The translations under genes and the position numbers were made by a program. A DNA stretch of 64,000 nt from NCBI GenBank assembly GCA_032718475.1, contig JAUCBJ010007701.1, positions 1-64,000 on the forward strand. The letters run 5' to 3'. Origin of the DNA: Nemertoderma westbladi. Its lineage: Eukaryota > Xenacoelomorpha > Nemertodermatida > Nemertodermatidae. The notes under the pieces were generated by a model that was not told where the DNA came from, made no database searches, and worked only from the letters and a program-made list of their open reading frames with translations. Of this stretch, positions 1 to 10,084 are shown piece after piece. The stretch's first letter is position 1, and every line of letters starts with the position of its first letter.

Positions 1-184
1 TTGTTTACCAACGATTGGAACAACATTTCGGAGAGCTGGAGTAGAATTATGACCCGACATCGCGGCACCTTTGTTAGTATGTAGAGTATGTGTGTGGATG
101 TGGATATGTTTGTGGTTCCACTATAGCACTTCAGCCTATTCGAACGTCTCGCAGTATATAAATAAACGTACGTGTCGCGTCGCG
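1..184. other. Non-coding edge sequence
   Basis: I see no gene here. A TATA-like string (TATATAAATA, 155-164) lies just before the tandem repeat that starts at 185. Nothing downstream of it looks like a coding region, so I do not call a promoter. Confidence 0.4.
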
Positions 185-460
185 CAGCACGAGCGGCTGC
201 TTACTCGAGAACGGGTAACCCGAGTACTTGACTCGTACAGCACGAGCAGCTGCTTACTCGAGAACGGGTGAACCGAGTACTTCACTCGTGCAGCACGAGC
301 GTCTGCTTACCCGAGAACGGGTGAACCGATTACTTCACTCGTGCAGCACGAGCAGCTGCTTACTCGAGAACGGGTGAACCGAGTACTTCACTCGTGCAGC
401 ACGAGCAGCTGCTTACTCGAGAACGGGTGAACCGAGTACAGTACTTCACTCGTGCGGCAC
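185..460. repeat. 53-bp tandem repeat, about five copies
   Basis: The unit begins CAGCACGAGCAGCTGCTTAC and recurs at 185, 238, 291, 344 and 397, exactly 53 bp apart. A sixth start at 455 is displaced by a 5-bp insertion. Each unit also contains the short inverted pieces CACGAG/CTCGTG and ACTCG/CGAGT, so a transcript could fold. 53 is not a multiple of 3, so this is not a protein repeat. Confidence 0.93.
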
Positions 461-1260
461 GAATTCCCCACGAAAATATTCAAAATATTCGAAATTCTTT
501 ATGTCAACTTAACAGCTTTCTGGTGAATTATTCGTAAGGCTGCAAAGTACAGTGAAATTTAGAATACACATGTCAGTTGAGTTGAATGACTTGGTAAGAC
601 CATCAATTACCTATTAGCTATTACTGCGCTAATGAGCTTAATGAGCTATTACTGTACGTCATACGACGAATTTTGCTCGACCTATCACCATTAGTCTCAT
701 CGGGCTAAAACCCCTATTTTAGTTTTTCTTGCATTCGATTACTGAAGCAGGCTGTCAGGAGGCCGATAACGTTATACTCTTAAAACCTTAGCGTTTTCAA
801 TTAACCAGCCATTAATCTTAATAACTGTTGTTATTATTATTATACTTAATATTACTGTATCATGAACCCGCTGGTTTCAACCATACACTTTATTACTCAA
901 CAAATCTCCAATAATTTTTCCAATAAAGTCTCTGTCTTTGACTTTTAAGTTATATTTGTGCATTCATTTACATGTTTCAATTATTTGCAAAATCTGCTTT
1001 ATTTTTATCTTACAGCAAATAATTTATTAATTAACAAATAAAATTTACTGCAAACCTACATACTTGAGTTTCTTGCTCAACCTGTTCTACTCCCAGCACT
1101 AGAGTAGTAGTTATACTATATGATTCATTCGGGTAAGAGTATTCTTACATGACTTACGATTCTCATGACCATAATGTAGTGCAAATTATACTTATTTAAG
1201 TTAATTAAAGAATAAAGAATAACTATTGAATTTACTACATCTAATTTACTAGTTTATCTT
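461..1260. other. AT-rich non-coding stretch
   Basis: No open frame with a recognisable product, no RNA gene and no clear repeat structure was seen on either strand. Confidence 0.5.
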
Positions 1261-1510
1261 TAACTGGGAGAAACTGGACGCAATAAAAATTCATCCCTCT
1301 CCAGGGGAAATTGGACGCAAATAACAGCTGCTTACTCTCAGAAAATAAAACTGTAACATGTTCTATTGTGTTTAGTTTATTGTTTTGGTTAAAATAACGT
1401 GCCACTGCAATCTGCTCCTTTCCCTAAATTGAGAATTTAACATTGAGGGAGGATATTAATTCGCCAAGATGTGATTTGCGTCCAGTCCCCCCCCCCCCCC
1501 CCCCCCCCCC
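1261..1510 (+). repeat. Dispersed non-coding repeat ending in a C24 tract
   Basis: This segment has three parts also found elsewhere in the window. The first is GACGCAA...CCTCTCCAGGGG...GACGCAA (1274-1320), matched at 20031-20076. The second is GTTTATTGTTTTGGTTAAAA (1375-1394), matched at 17811, 62331 and, reversed, at 49622 and 51497. The third is a CTGCTCCTTTCC block (about 1413), matched at 17784, 17847 and 62368. It ends in a run of 24 C (1487-1510). It is probably a short non-autonomous element or mosaic of one. I recognise no family. Confidence 0.55.
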
Positions 1511-1530
1511 TGTCTCATAGAATTAGGCCT

Positions 1531-2184
1531 CGCATAGAGAAACTGCTGCATAAGAGCCAAAACGGATTTAAACCAAATAGGTGAATAATAGCTCAGATAC
1601 TTGCGCTACGGAGACTGATTGAGGGAATTAAGTCAAAGAATCTCCCCACAGTCATGACTTTTGTGGACTTTAAGAAAGCATTCGACTCAATTCATAGAGG
1701 TAGGTCGGATCTGGAGATCCTAAGAGCTTATGGAATACCATAAGTAATTGCCACTGACTTTGGATTGTCATATTCTGACACAGAAGCACAGGTACTCTCA
1801 CCTGATGCTGACACTGAGTTCTTCTCAATCCTGGCTGGCGTACTGCAAGGTGACACATTGGCGCCATTACTATTCGTAATTGTACTTTGTAACCACAAAG
1901 TTTGTACGACCACAAAGGATGAAGATCTGGGATTCCAACTAGAAGAATGCCGAAGTATCAGACAGCTGTTTTTCTGGCAACCAACTCTAGGAAAGCTTAG
2001 TCGTGGACGACCGGCTATAACATATATAGACGAACTTGTAAGAGATACTGAACTTGGGAGAAACGAAATTGTGATAAATATAGGGGGTCGCTTCGCCTAC
2101 ACCTACAGTACTTGTAGGCAGGTTGGTAAAGAAGCAGGTTACAGAGGCGGGTTGAAAGGAACCAAAACAATAATCGAGAGTTAG
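1531..2184 (+). pseudogene. LINE reverse transcriptase remnant, internally deleted
   Basis: Pieces of a LINE reverse transcriptase can be read in more than one frame. Near 1531 there is an IEKLLHKSQNGFK-like piece. Near 1650 there is FVDFKKAFDSI, the first catalytic-aspartate block. From 1765 an open stretch of 139 codons contains AGVLQGDTLAPLLF, the next RT block. That block runs directly into a C-terminal tail (WQPTLGKLSRGRPAITYIDEL) with the FADD block and thumb missing, so an internal deletion is likely. The tail differs from the RTE-like family common in this window (GGQP instead of RGRP), so this is an older, related family. Stops and shifts show that it is dead. Confidence 0.75.
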
Positions 2185-2802
2185 GTTTATTGTAGAAAGC
2201 CCAATTTAATTGAGAATGAACAGCTGATAATACACAGTCAGATGTGTAGGCTTACCGGCTTGCGGTGCATGTATAGAGTGTAGGTGTAGGCGTAGCGTTT
2301 ACCACCAACATCGGAGAATCGGAAAGCCTGGAAGGATCTTTTTTCCACTGCCCGAGCTCGCTCGACGCTTGACCTCGTAGTAGTTGTAGTAAGCAAGCAA
2401 ACAGTCGGCCAATGCCAGAGGCGACCCGAAGGTTCCTCTTTCGATGCCTGGGTTCTTCCTTCAATAGACTTTCAAAATAATGTGATGTGGAGGAAGTACA
2501 CTCTTACTTTCAAGTACTTCTCATAAATACTATAAATTAAATTTATTATATATTTTATTTATCATATTTATTATATATATTAATATATAATAAATATATA
2601 TAATATATATATAATAATAATATAATAACCATAAATAATATATACGTATATGCTTTGATTATGAATAGATCTATACGAGCGTGGAGACACATTGCTTAAC
2701 AGTACAACCCACGAGGGTGTTATTGCGTTACGTCTACTGTATGTCACATTACGGTACAACTACTGTCGCATTACAGCTACAGTACTTTATGTCACATTAC
2801 GT
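2185..2802. other. Non-coding; TA-rich microsatellite and short repeats
   Basis: 2530-2650 is almost pure A/T with (TA)n and TATTTA runs. 2740-2802 has two exact TGTCACATTACG strings and one variant (TGTCGCATTACA). No gene is seen. A 70-codon open stretch on the minus strand (2252-2464) has no recognisable feature. Confidence 0.5.
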
Positions 2803-3060
2803 TTTTTTTTTTTTTTCTTATCCCACAACCATTTAATTATTATCAATTATTAAAATTAATTAATTCAACTTGAACACTAGTATAAACTTAGAACTAGTAT
2901 GAACTTAGAGATTAAATACAGTTTATAAAGTTTATATCAGTCTCAGCATCAGCCACACCGTTACTCAAAGCACCTGACCAACAGTCTACTCCTCTAATCC
3001 ATATAAGTCATCTCAGCAAGAGCGTGCTCCAATGTTTCTACGCAGCCCTGCATCCTCAAA

Positions 3061-3636
3061 CTAGTCCATCCTCGCCTTGGCTACCCCGGTTTCTCTAATT
3101 GGCGTTGGGTTAAATCGCCGTTTCTTTGGTCCGATTATGGCTGATCTTACGAGCGAAAAGCTCAACCTGGTTCGCACCATTATTGTTATGGTGGTTGAAT
3201 ATGGCGAATCTCGTTTCTCCGAAAGAAGATGTGCCAGGCGGCTTATTAATGCATTCGCACTTCTTGCACATCCTCCTGTTGCTGCCATGACAAATTGGCA
3301 GAAAGAGGAATGTTCGACTTCTGTAAGTCTTTGTTCATACATACGTCGTTTCCCATGTTCATGATAGCGATAGGCAGAGTTAATATTTCGCGGATTTGAT
3401 GGGCAAACTGGGTTAAATACCTTTACGTCTATAAAAACCCTCTCAAAGCGGCTCCCCCAAACACCACTAGCAGCAACGTCTAACCTTGCTTCATTTGCCG
3501 TTGAGGTGCTTCTAAGATTGAAGACCTCTCCATCAACTGTTTGCAGTGAGGGCTCGACCTCAATGTCCCAAGTGACTTCATTTAGCAACTCAATAAGTCT
3601 CGTATGTCATTATGATGTAGTGTATTGGATAGCCCC
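3061..3636 (-). pseudogene. Retroelement protein, C-terminal nuclease-like domain
   Basis: The minus-strand frame 3588-3061 reads WDIEVEPSLQ, GEVFNLRS, ARLDVAA.GVWG, RVFIDVKVFNP, YEQRLTEVEHSSF, ATGGCARSANAL and RLSFSLVRSAI. This is the conserved C-terminal domain of the family described for 2803-5595. The spacing LD-(about 18 residues)-IDVK resembles the D...(D/E)xK core of PD-(D/E)XK nucleases. That is inference from the motif, not proof of activity. It continues the fragment at 5117-5595 once the inserted element and one copy of the duplicated target are ignored. The end at 3061 is the stop codon on minus. Confidence 0.75.
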
Positions 3637-3637
3637 C
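3627..3637. repeat. Target-site duplication, left copy (GGATAGCCCCC)
   Basis: This 11-bp sequence is repeated at 5106-5116 on the other side of the RTE-like insertion, and the interrupted minus-strand retroelement ORF resumes across the two copies. Confidence 0.85.
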
Positions 3638-5105
3638 ATCATAGTAGACATGTACCCAACAACAAGAGTCCCACAAGAAATGAAAACAAATAAGTTGGTG
3701 CCAGTTCCCAAGAAGGGCAACCTAACACTCTATGGTTCTTTTCGGGGAATCTCATTGATCTCGATTGCTGCAAAGCTATACAATAGAATTCTATTAAATC
3801 GCATCAGGGATCCCATTGAGAGACTGCTCCGTGGAAATCAGAATGGGTTCCGTAAAGGTCGTGGGACCATGGAACCCATTTTGGCACTTAGAAGGATAAT
3901 TGAAGAGTTATCAAAAAAGAAAGATTATTAAAGACTGTTATCTTGGTTGACTTCTTCAAGGCCTTTGATTCAGTCTCCCACTCACGTATGTTCAGCATAC
4001 TTTCATTATATGGGATTCCTGATGAAATTATTGCAGCAATCAGATCAGTATACGATGGTTCGACAACATTTGTGTCTACTGTTGATGGTGACACAGAACC
4101 ATTTGAAGTGTTATGGGGCGTCCTCCAGGGAGACACACTTGCACCATTCTTGTTCATAATTGTGGTTGACTATGTTCTACGCATGTCCTTAGATCATCAT
4201 AATGATGATGGGGTGATGATAACTCCACCTACTGGCTCCAGAAGTCGAGGAAATCCTGCCAAGTACCCAACTGATCTAGACATTGCTGATGACTTAGGAG
4301 TACTCTCAGAATCACTAGAGGGAGCCCAACGGCTCCTCAGCTCATTAGAACATGCTGCTTCTAGTGTTGGTCTTTTTATTAACTCCAGAAAGACCAAAAT
4401 TTTGACAGTTAACTTTGAAAGTTCTCAGCAAGTTTCTGATCGGATGAGCATAAGCTCAAAGGATGGTATGCTTGAGCATGTGGACGACTTCTGTTACCCG
4501 GGATCATGGATCCGGAAGTCAGGTGAGGACCTTCGAATACGTAAGGGAAAGGCATGGGCAGCCTTGAATAGGCTTTCCAGGATTTGGAAGTCACCGAGAA
4601 TTAATCGGAAACTTAAGGTCCGATTATTTAGAGCAGCAGTAGTTCCAGTACTCATCTATGGGAGTCCATGCTGGGCTCTAACTGATGAGGATACCAAATC
4701 TCTGGATGGCACATTCACAAGAATGCTACGCCGGGTTCATTGTGTCAAGTACAATGCACACATCTCCAACCAGACACTATATAACATTGGAGGTGTCTCA
4801 TTGGTTCCCCCAAGCTTGACACTAGAACAAAATCGCCTCCGCTTTGCAGGACATTGCTTTCGCCGTGAGGACCAGCCAGTGCATAATCTTGTACTTTGGC
4901 AGCCTCATGGAGTGAATAAGCATGGTGGACAGCCCATGACTTCCTTGAGACGCATCTTAAAGTACACTGGTCTTGAAGATGCGGATGATCTAGCAAATGT
5001 GATGGATGATAGGGAGTTGTGGCGGCGCAATTTTGTCGACAAGCCGGCACAGCATTCTTAAAAATGCAGCTGCAATGCAGCATGCCGATACTAGTAGTAG
5101 TAGTA
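3638..5105 (+). mobile_element. RTE-like LINE copy, 5' truncated
   Basis: Homology to the full-length copy at 43.7-46.7 kb begins at about 3638 (ATCATAGTAGACATGTA) and runs to the shared 3' end (GCAGCTGCAATGCAGCATGC) with a short (TAG)n tail at about 5090-5105. The endonuclease half is missing, which is the usual result of incomplete reverse transcription. It sits in the retroelement at 2803-5595 and is flanked by an 11-bp target duplication. Confidence 0.9.
3640..5061 (+). pseudogene. RTE-like reverse transcriptase, broken
   Basis: The RT region is readable in two pieces: up to 3931 (ends EELSKKKDY) and 3943-5061 (372 codons from VDFFKAFDS to KPAQHS). Between them the full-length copy reads DRHLAVIF, whereas here a stop and a small indel break the frame. 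The catalytic block reads IADD instead of FADD. The polypeptide contains the QGDTLAPF block and the thumb/C-terminal region ending at the same residue as the intact copy. It cannot encode a working protein. Confidence 0.88.
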
Positions 5106-5116
5106 GGATAGCCCCC
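5106..5116. repeat. Target-site duplication, right copy (GGATAGCCCCC)
   Basis: This matches 3627-3637 exactly and abuts the (TAG)n tail of the RTE-like copy. Confidence 0.85.
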
Positions 5117-5595
5117 TGTCGGGCAATGTAGACTAGATAAAGTGAATATCAAGCCGCAAGAACAGAAAGGAGGTAATTTTGGTGGTGTCCAGCCAAACCG
5201 CAGACATATGGCATCCCGAAAAGCTTGTTTGTGTAGGGAATATCCATACTTGCGGATTGGTAAGGCTAACCAGGAAGACGCGCCTCTCTCCCTAGCCAAG
5301 GCTCGATAATATCTAGAACTCTCATTCATTCTCCTGTCCAAATCATGGCACCTTTCTTGTACCTTCACTTCTTTCTCTTTTTTCAGATCCCTCATGATGA
5401 GGTGCTTTTCTTTACGTGATTGATTGCTACAACCCATTTCAGTGGTTCGCACATTCTCACTGAACTCTCCAGACAATCACTGAAATCTCTTGGCTGCAGT
5501 AGTGCCAGCCCTCCCTCTCTTACGGGCAATGACAGAAATTCGCGTTCCTCAACCCCGGGTGATGCTCGACCTGTTAGAGTTGGGAAAGTTTAAGA
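5117..5595 (-). pseudogene. Retroelement protein, upstream fragment (post-RT region)
   Basis: On the minus strand from about 5585 one frame reads TLTGRASPGVEEREFLSLPVREGG, matching the LTGR...E...LALPVRLGGLG signature that follows the RT in this retroelement family. A frame change follows near 5490. The stretch 5476-5117 then reads YYRALARERGASSWLALP, KQAFRDAICLRFGW and a CSCG...HCPTGGYP cysteine block. All of these are typical successive blocks of the same family. The reading stops exactly at the target-site duplication (5106-5116) of the inserted RTE-like element and resumes at 3636. A frameshift and the insertion make it a pseudogene. Confidence 0.72.
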
Positions 5596-6612
5596 AAAGA
5601 AGAAAAGTTTATGGCTCAATGAAATCAATATATTTTGCGGTATATAGGGTTCTTTTTTATTATATGCCTGATCACGATTATAGAACTCAAATATACCAAT
5701 AATACCATTCGATACATTTTTTGGAAATTTTTAATGTGCCCCCAGGGGTACGAAAAAACAAGTAGTGCAAATATGATAATGAAAAATTACTACCAAAACA
5801 CACTGATTTTATGAACTTTTATAGGTATTTTTGGATGAATATGACACTGAAATATATTGTACCTTATTGATTAAGGCATTTATAGATATATAACAATGGG
5901 AGCAGAAATTGGTCATAAATTTAATGGCTGCACTACCATAAACTATTTTCTGAAGTTTTATGGTGATCAGTGACCTGGAAAACCCCTATAGCTTCAGAAT
6001 TATCCAATCAAATTAAACTTTTGGCGTTTTAAATTTTATGATGCACACTTGTATTTTTCGTCCCACCAGAAAAGTACCAAAAACGATAGGCGCGTTACAA
6101 TGAAATATTTTTAACGAGTTGTATGGTGACTGTGACCTTGAAAACCCGCATATATTCATAATTACCCAGCCAAGGGCAAAATTTATCAGTTTGAAATTTT
6201 GGCAATTTGTACTTTTTCGTACCTGAGGGACAAGAAAAGGATACCAAAAATGATAGTTGCAATGCCTGAAAATATTTCTAACAAGTATTATCGTGATGTG
6301 ATCAGCAACCTTCAAAATTGTAATTTTTCAGCAAAGATTTAATAAATATCTAAAATGACAACCCCCCCTCCCCCTCCCACCGGGCCAATTACGTAGTAAA
6401 CATAGCCGGGCCAGGTTGGGTTAAACTGACACATAAGTACACATAAGGCCAAAATTATCTTTAGTTATCCAGTTTAACCAATCATGTAGTAGTACCGGTA
6501 TAGTATATATTTAGCTGTTCAGATATATTTTACTCCATTAAAAGTAAAACTCATTGTTTTTTTACTTCACGTATTATTCAGTTGCCTCCTACTTGAATGA
6601 GAATATCACATC
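5596..6612. repeat. Non-coding; degenerate repeat of about 165 bp (about 5800-6330)
   Basis: Similar blocks starting TATGGTGATCAGTGACC (5959), TATGGTGACTGTGACC (6122) and TATCGTGATGTGATCAGC (6289) lie 163 and 167 bp apart. Each is preceded by a similar AAATATTTCTAACRAGT-like string. A 100-codon minus-strand open stretch over the array (6013-6315) is a by-product of the repeat. A C-rich patch is at 6363-6380. 6480-6612 is the upstream region of the transporter gene; TATATAT at about 6506 is a possible but unproven TATA box. Confidence 0.6.
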
Positions 6613-7866
6613 ATGCAAAACGACCAAATAAGGAAGATTATACTCTCAGGATGTTTGTTTTTCTGTCAGCTGATTCCAGGATTGTGTTTTGGAATCCTGG
6701 ATCCGTTTTTTCCAATTGTTGTCGCACGCCGAAACTGGTCTAAGACAATGACTGGTAGCGTCTTAGCTGTATACCCTGCAGTGAGAGTACTCATTTTCGT
6801 CACATGCAGTAATTCCATTATTAATCTCGGGAGCAGAGTCTCTTTCGGAGTATTTGGAGTCATTGGGGCGCTTTCACTTTTATCCTTCGGATTTCTAGAT
6901 GATATCAATAACAGCACTGGATACATTTCTACATGCTTTATCTTTAGAATATTAGAAGCTATTGGTGGAAACATAAGTTTCATCTACTCATTCAGCTTAT
7001 TAATGGATCTCTACCCTCACAATCGAACAATGGTTGTGGGAATTTCACAATTAATGAACGAGATAGGTCTGTCTTCGGCACCGGTTCTCGGCTCATTCCT
7101 GTACACTACGCTTGGGTTTCGAGCCTCTTTCGTAATTCCAGGAGTTATATTTTTCGGTGTAAATTTATATTGTTATTTGGAGTCGCCGGAAAGCATTTGC
7201 GATCGGTCCGCAACAAATGAACCAAAACCAGCACTTCTTCCGATAATGAACAATTTTTGTATCACCTTAATGGCAATTTTGACGACAGCCGGGGCAACAA
7301 CTTACTCTTTTGTTGCAGCAAACTACGCTGTATATCTCAATGATATTTATGAAGTTCACCAAATGCATATTGGTTTCATAATGGTTGGGAATGTGGGCAT
7401 GACTGCAGTGATGGTCTTTTCGTTGAGTTACATGATGGAGAAATACCCACAACTGAACCCAGTGTATCCCACAATTACAGGTTATGCTTCAGTGTTAATT
7501 GCCATGCAGTTGATTGGACCAACCCAGTTGCTAGGGTTACCATTGTGTCTGCCATTATCAATATTTGGATGCTGTTTACTCGGTCTAGGTGTAGGATTAT
7601 ATATCGTTTGCAGCACCGAGACATCGACACGCATCGCACTAAGGGGAAGAACCGACAATGTCGACATACGAACATTGGTTCAACAAATTGTGAGAATAGC
7701 TTTAGCTTGTGGGAACATCATGGGTACCCTCGTGGGAGGAATTATCAATGACTACTTTGGTTTCCAGGCAGCTGCTTCATTGATTAGTCTGCCTATCCTA
7801 CCTTTTTTCATCCTAGTAAATATCTACCTTATCATAATAGCCGTAAAAAGTATTAGTTTATACTAA
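6613..7866 (+). CDS. MFS transporter, SLC18B1-like (417 aa)
   Basis: A membrane protein of the major facilitator superfamily. Hydrophobic segments alternate with short loops along the whole length, consistent with about 12 transmembrane helices. The first helix pair carries CQLIPGLCFGILDPFFPIVV, close to the LAPFFP signature of the SLC18B1 (vesicular polyamine transporter) branch. Later blocks (FRILEAIGGNISFIYSFSLL, then GSFLYTTLGFRASF) follow that family's pattern. By analogy it could move a polyamine or other organic cation across an endomembrane; the substrate is inference. The ATG at 6613 is the first in frame and gives a normal MFS N-terminus. The reading frame is uninterrupted by introns, unusual for an animal SLC18 gene, which suggests a retrocopy or intron loss. 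It converges with the aminotransferase gene. Confidence 0.75.
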   Translation: MQNDQIRKIILSGCLFFCQLIPGLCFGILDPFFPIVVARRNWSKTMTGSVLAVYPAVRVLIFVTCSNSIINLGSRVSFGVFGVIGALSLLSFGFLDDINNSTGYISTCFIFRILEAIGGNISFIYSFSLLMDLYPHNRTMVVGISQLMNEIGLSSAPVLGSFLYTTLGFRASFVIPGVIFFGVNLYCYLESPESICDRSATNEPKPALLPIMNNFCITLMAILTTAGATTYSFVAANYAVYLNDIYEVHQMHIGFIMVGNVGMTAVMVFSLSYMMEKYPQLNPVYPTITGYASVLIAMQLIGPTQLLGLPLCLPLSIFGCCLLGLGVGLYIVCSTETSTRIALRGRTDNVDIRTLVQQIVRIALACGNIMGTLVGGIINDYFGFQAAASLISLPILPFFILVNIYLIIIAVKSISLY

Positions 7867-8788
7867 TAGATCAAACCGACTGAGTAAGTATTGCATCATT
7901 TACTCAATAACATAATTTTGCAACGATATTATCAATCTTAACTTCCTGGGTTACTACTGCATTAGCCAACTATAGAAAATACTGATAATCGTATGATGAT
8001 TATTGGACTTGAAAATAGTATTCACATTCACCAAATAAATTATTATGCTTGTATGTAATTCAAAGTAAATTTGGTAGTGCAAATTCGTAGGTGGTGGATT
8101 AGTTGAGATTTGGTTTGATTGTCAGCAATAATCTTTATTGTTTTATTGTTTGGAAATTAATAATAATAAAAAAAACTAATTTATCAACTCAAAGGAAAGT
8201 TAGTAGAGGGAATGGTATGAATTATACTTAGTTTTTACTAACAATATTCTTTCGCATCGAATTAAATATCCTATATAACATGTTTCTAAAGGTTACCCGA
8301 CCTCCGATCATTCTATCAATGTCTGAATGCAAACCGTCACCCCCTATGTATGAATGGTTGAGATGCATGCAACACCAGCCCTCTGTGCAAGTTCAGTTGC
8401 ACTTATTTTATTAAATATCATAGCTGAAGTTGGACGTTGAAATGTTATTAAAGATTTTTTTCCAAATCAAATAACCTGTGTACTGCAACAACAAGCACAA
8501 TTAAGCAGCAATGAAACAAAATAATAATATTACAGTAAAAGCTACTCCAAATAGTATCACAAATACCTGTACAAAACACCCAATATGTACGTACTTGTGC
8601 AATATATGCAATAAGGAATTCCCCCAATTTATTTCAGAAATCTATGTTGCTCCCAGCAAGTATGTTTATGTACAGTATGTTTAAAATACGACATTCACTG
8701 CACCAATACCCATAGCAACAGAACAGTGTGCAAATCAGATTGGCAAAAATTTAATGTAATATCAAAGTTTATTAATGTAATATTAAAG
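7867..8788. other. Intergenic region between convergent genes
   Basis: AT-rich, with the poly(A) signal of the transporter near the left end and those of the aminotransferase at the right end. No other gene was seen. Confidence 0.5.
8034..8039 (+). terminator. Poly(A) signal AATAAA, MFS gene
   Basis: First canonical AATAAA after the transporter stop codon, about 170 bp downstream, followed by a T-rich stretch. Assigned by position only. Confidence 0.5.
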
Positions 8789-8794
8789 TTTATT
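8768..8794 (-). terminator. Poly(A) signals, aminotransferase gene
   Basis: Two AATAAA hexamers on the minus strand (8789-8794 and 8768-8773) lie about 20 and 40 bp after the TAA stop of the aminotransferase. This gives a very short 3' UTR. Confidence 0.55.
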
Positions 8795-8812
8795 TAAATA
8801 ATTATAATATTA

Positions 8813-10084
8813 TTACGCAGATTTCGATTTTTTCACAACTTTTTTCATAAAGCGTTCTATCCGTTTGCACGCTTCAGCCATTTCATCGTTAGTGACACAG
8901 AGTGCGATGCGAAACGCATTTGGGTAAAGAAAACAAGACGCTGGAAGACAAAATACAGACTCTTTGCGAATTAGATCCTCTGTGAATTCTCGGGCATCGT
9001 TGTAGGGTAAGATATCGAAATCGAGAAGGACAAGACAGTACATGGCGCCCTGTGGTTCTATGGCCGAGAGAGCCGGTAGTCCCTTTAGCAGTTTGCAACA
9101 CGTCTCTGCGTTTCGTTGCAACACGGAGATACTGTGCTGGAAAAAAGATTCAGGTACGCCAGACAAGATCCTGGGCAGACTGGACTCCACAAGTGAGTTG
9201 GGACCCAAAATTCTTTGACTCATCGCAAGAATACGTGGGCGTATATGGCCCAGAAGATTACCGCGGTCGCATATAAGGAACCAACCCATCCTCCAACCAG
9301 GACACAGCCAGTTCTTCGATAGCGCCCCTGCGCTAAATACGGGTACATCCTCAGAGAGAGAGGCAAGAGGGTGGAATTGATTAGGAGGAAACACGATTTT
9401 GCTATAAACCTCGTCAGATAGAATAGGAACTCGATATCGCGAAGCTATGTCTACTATTTCCTCTAGATGGCGCTTTGAATAAACGGAGCCGCATGGATTT
9501 GAAGGATTGTTCACGATGAGTAGTTTACATTTCGGTTGGTGGATTAAACTTTCCAAATAGGGTAAATCGATTTCCCAGCTTCTCTCAGGGAGTAGTCGGT
9601 ACTCTACGCAAGTCACTCCGTAAACTGCGGCGCATGTCTTGTAGATTCCGAATCCCGGAACCGGGATGAGTATAGAATCCCCGGGGTTTGCTAAAGAATG
9701 GATAATGAGATCGATGGCGTGCGAACAGCCAGAAGTCAAGACAACGTCCGTCGCTGTGTATTTCAGGTTATTAATCGAATGGAACTCGGCGACAGCCGAT
9801 CTCGCTTCAGCGCTCCCGATCGCTGGTTTGTAGCCATTATTCCGCCCCCCTTCAACGGTTTCCATCACGGAATTTATTATTTTCTCCGCCGGATTCAATA
9901 TTCCGCAGACCGATGGATCGCCTATCGATAAACGTATAAAAGTTTTGTCGGGGTTCGGATATATATCCATGTAATCCACTATCGCGCGGATTGGGTTGAA
10001 CATTTTCATTGCGGCTTCCGAAGCCTCTATGTTCCACGATTTCTTCCTATCCTTATCCTCCCCCTCCACTCCAATGGTAGACAT
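8813..10084 (-). CDS. Tyrosine aminotransferase-like PLP enzyme (423 aa)
   Basis: A class I/II pyridoxal-phosphate aminotransferase of the tyrosine/nicotianamine aminotransferase group, which transfers the amino group of tyrosine or related amino acids to 2-oxoglutarate in the cytosol. Visible landmarks are NNPSNPCGS (192-200, substrate/PLP-binding Asn), ILSDEVYS (221-228, Asp224 and Tyr227 contact PLP), SAGALSKNWLCPGWRMGW (251-268, with Lys257 as the PLP Schiff-base lysine and the TAT-typical PGWR-GW) and FRIAL (391-395, Arg392 for the substrate carboxylate). All key residues are present. The N-terminus is shorter than in mammalian TAT (about 450 aa) but the catalytic domain is complete. The ATG at 10084 is the only plausible start. 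There are no introns, as in the neighbouring transporter; vertebrate TAT genes have many. Confidence 0.88.
   Translation of the reverse strand: MSTIGVEGEDKDRKKSWNIEASEAAMKMFNPIRAIVDYMDIYPNPDKTFIRLSIGDPSVCGILNPAEKIINSVMETVEGGRNNGYKPAIGSAEARSAVAEFHSINNLKYTATDVVLTSGCSHAIDLIIHSLANPGDSILIPVPGFGIYKTCAAVYGVTCVEYRLLPERSWEIDLPYLESLIHQPKCKLLIVNNPSNPCGSVYSKRHLEEIVDIASRYRVPILSDEVYSKIVFPPNQFHPLASLSEDVPVFSAGALSKNWLCPGWRMGWFLICDRGNLLGHIRPRILAMSQRILGPNSLVESSLPRILSGVPESFFQHSISVLQRNAETCCKLLKGLPALSAIEPQGAMYCLVLLDFDILPYNDAREFTEDLIRKESVFCLPASCFLYPNAFRIALCVTNDEMAEACKRIERFMKKVVKKSKSA

Larger units (their letters stand above)
2803..5595 (-). mobile_element. 5'-truncated retroelement (RT C-terminal plus nuclease-like domain), split by an RTE-like insertion
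   Basis: Reading the minus strand, the body starts near 5590, ends near 3061, and is followed by a non-coding tail and a 14-A run (T run on plus, about 2803-2816), as expected for a poly(A)-ended retroposon. Its coding parts at 5117-5595 and 3061-3636 belong to one protein family, interrupted by the element at 3638-5116. The family is a long protein seen in many animal genomes that carries an RT followed by a cysteine-containing region and a conserved C-terminal domain. I know the protein pattern but cannot place it in a named clade with certainty. The 5' part, including RT catalytic motifs, is missing. Confidence 0.7.

Noticed and set aside
3077-3364. Plus-strand 95-codon frame over the nuclease-like domain
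   Set aside because: It is antisense to the retroelement protein on minus, which has clear family motifs.
6013-6315. Minus-strand 100-codon frame
   Set aside because: It lies on the degenerate 165-bp repeat and shows no family features.
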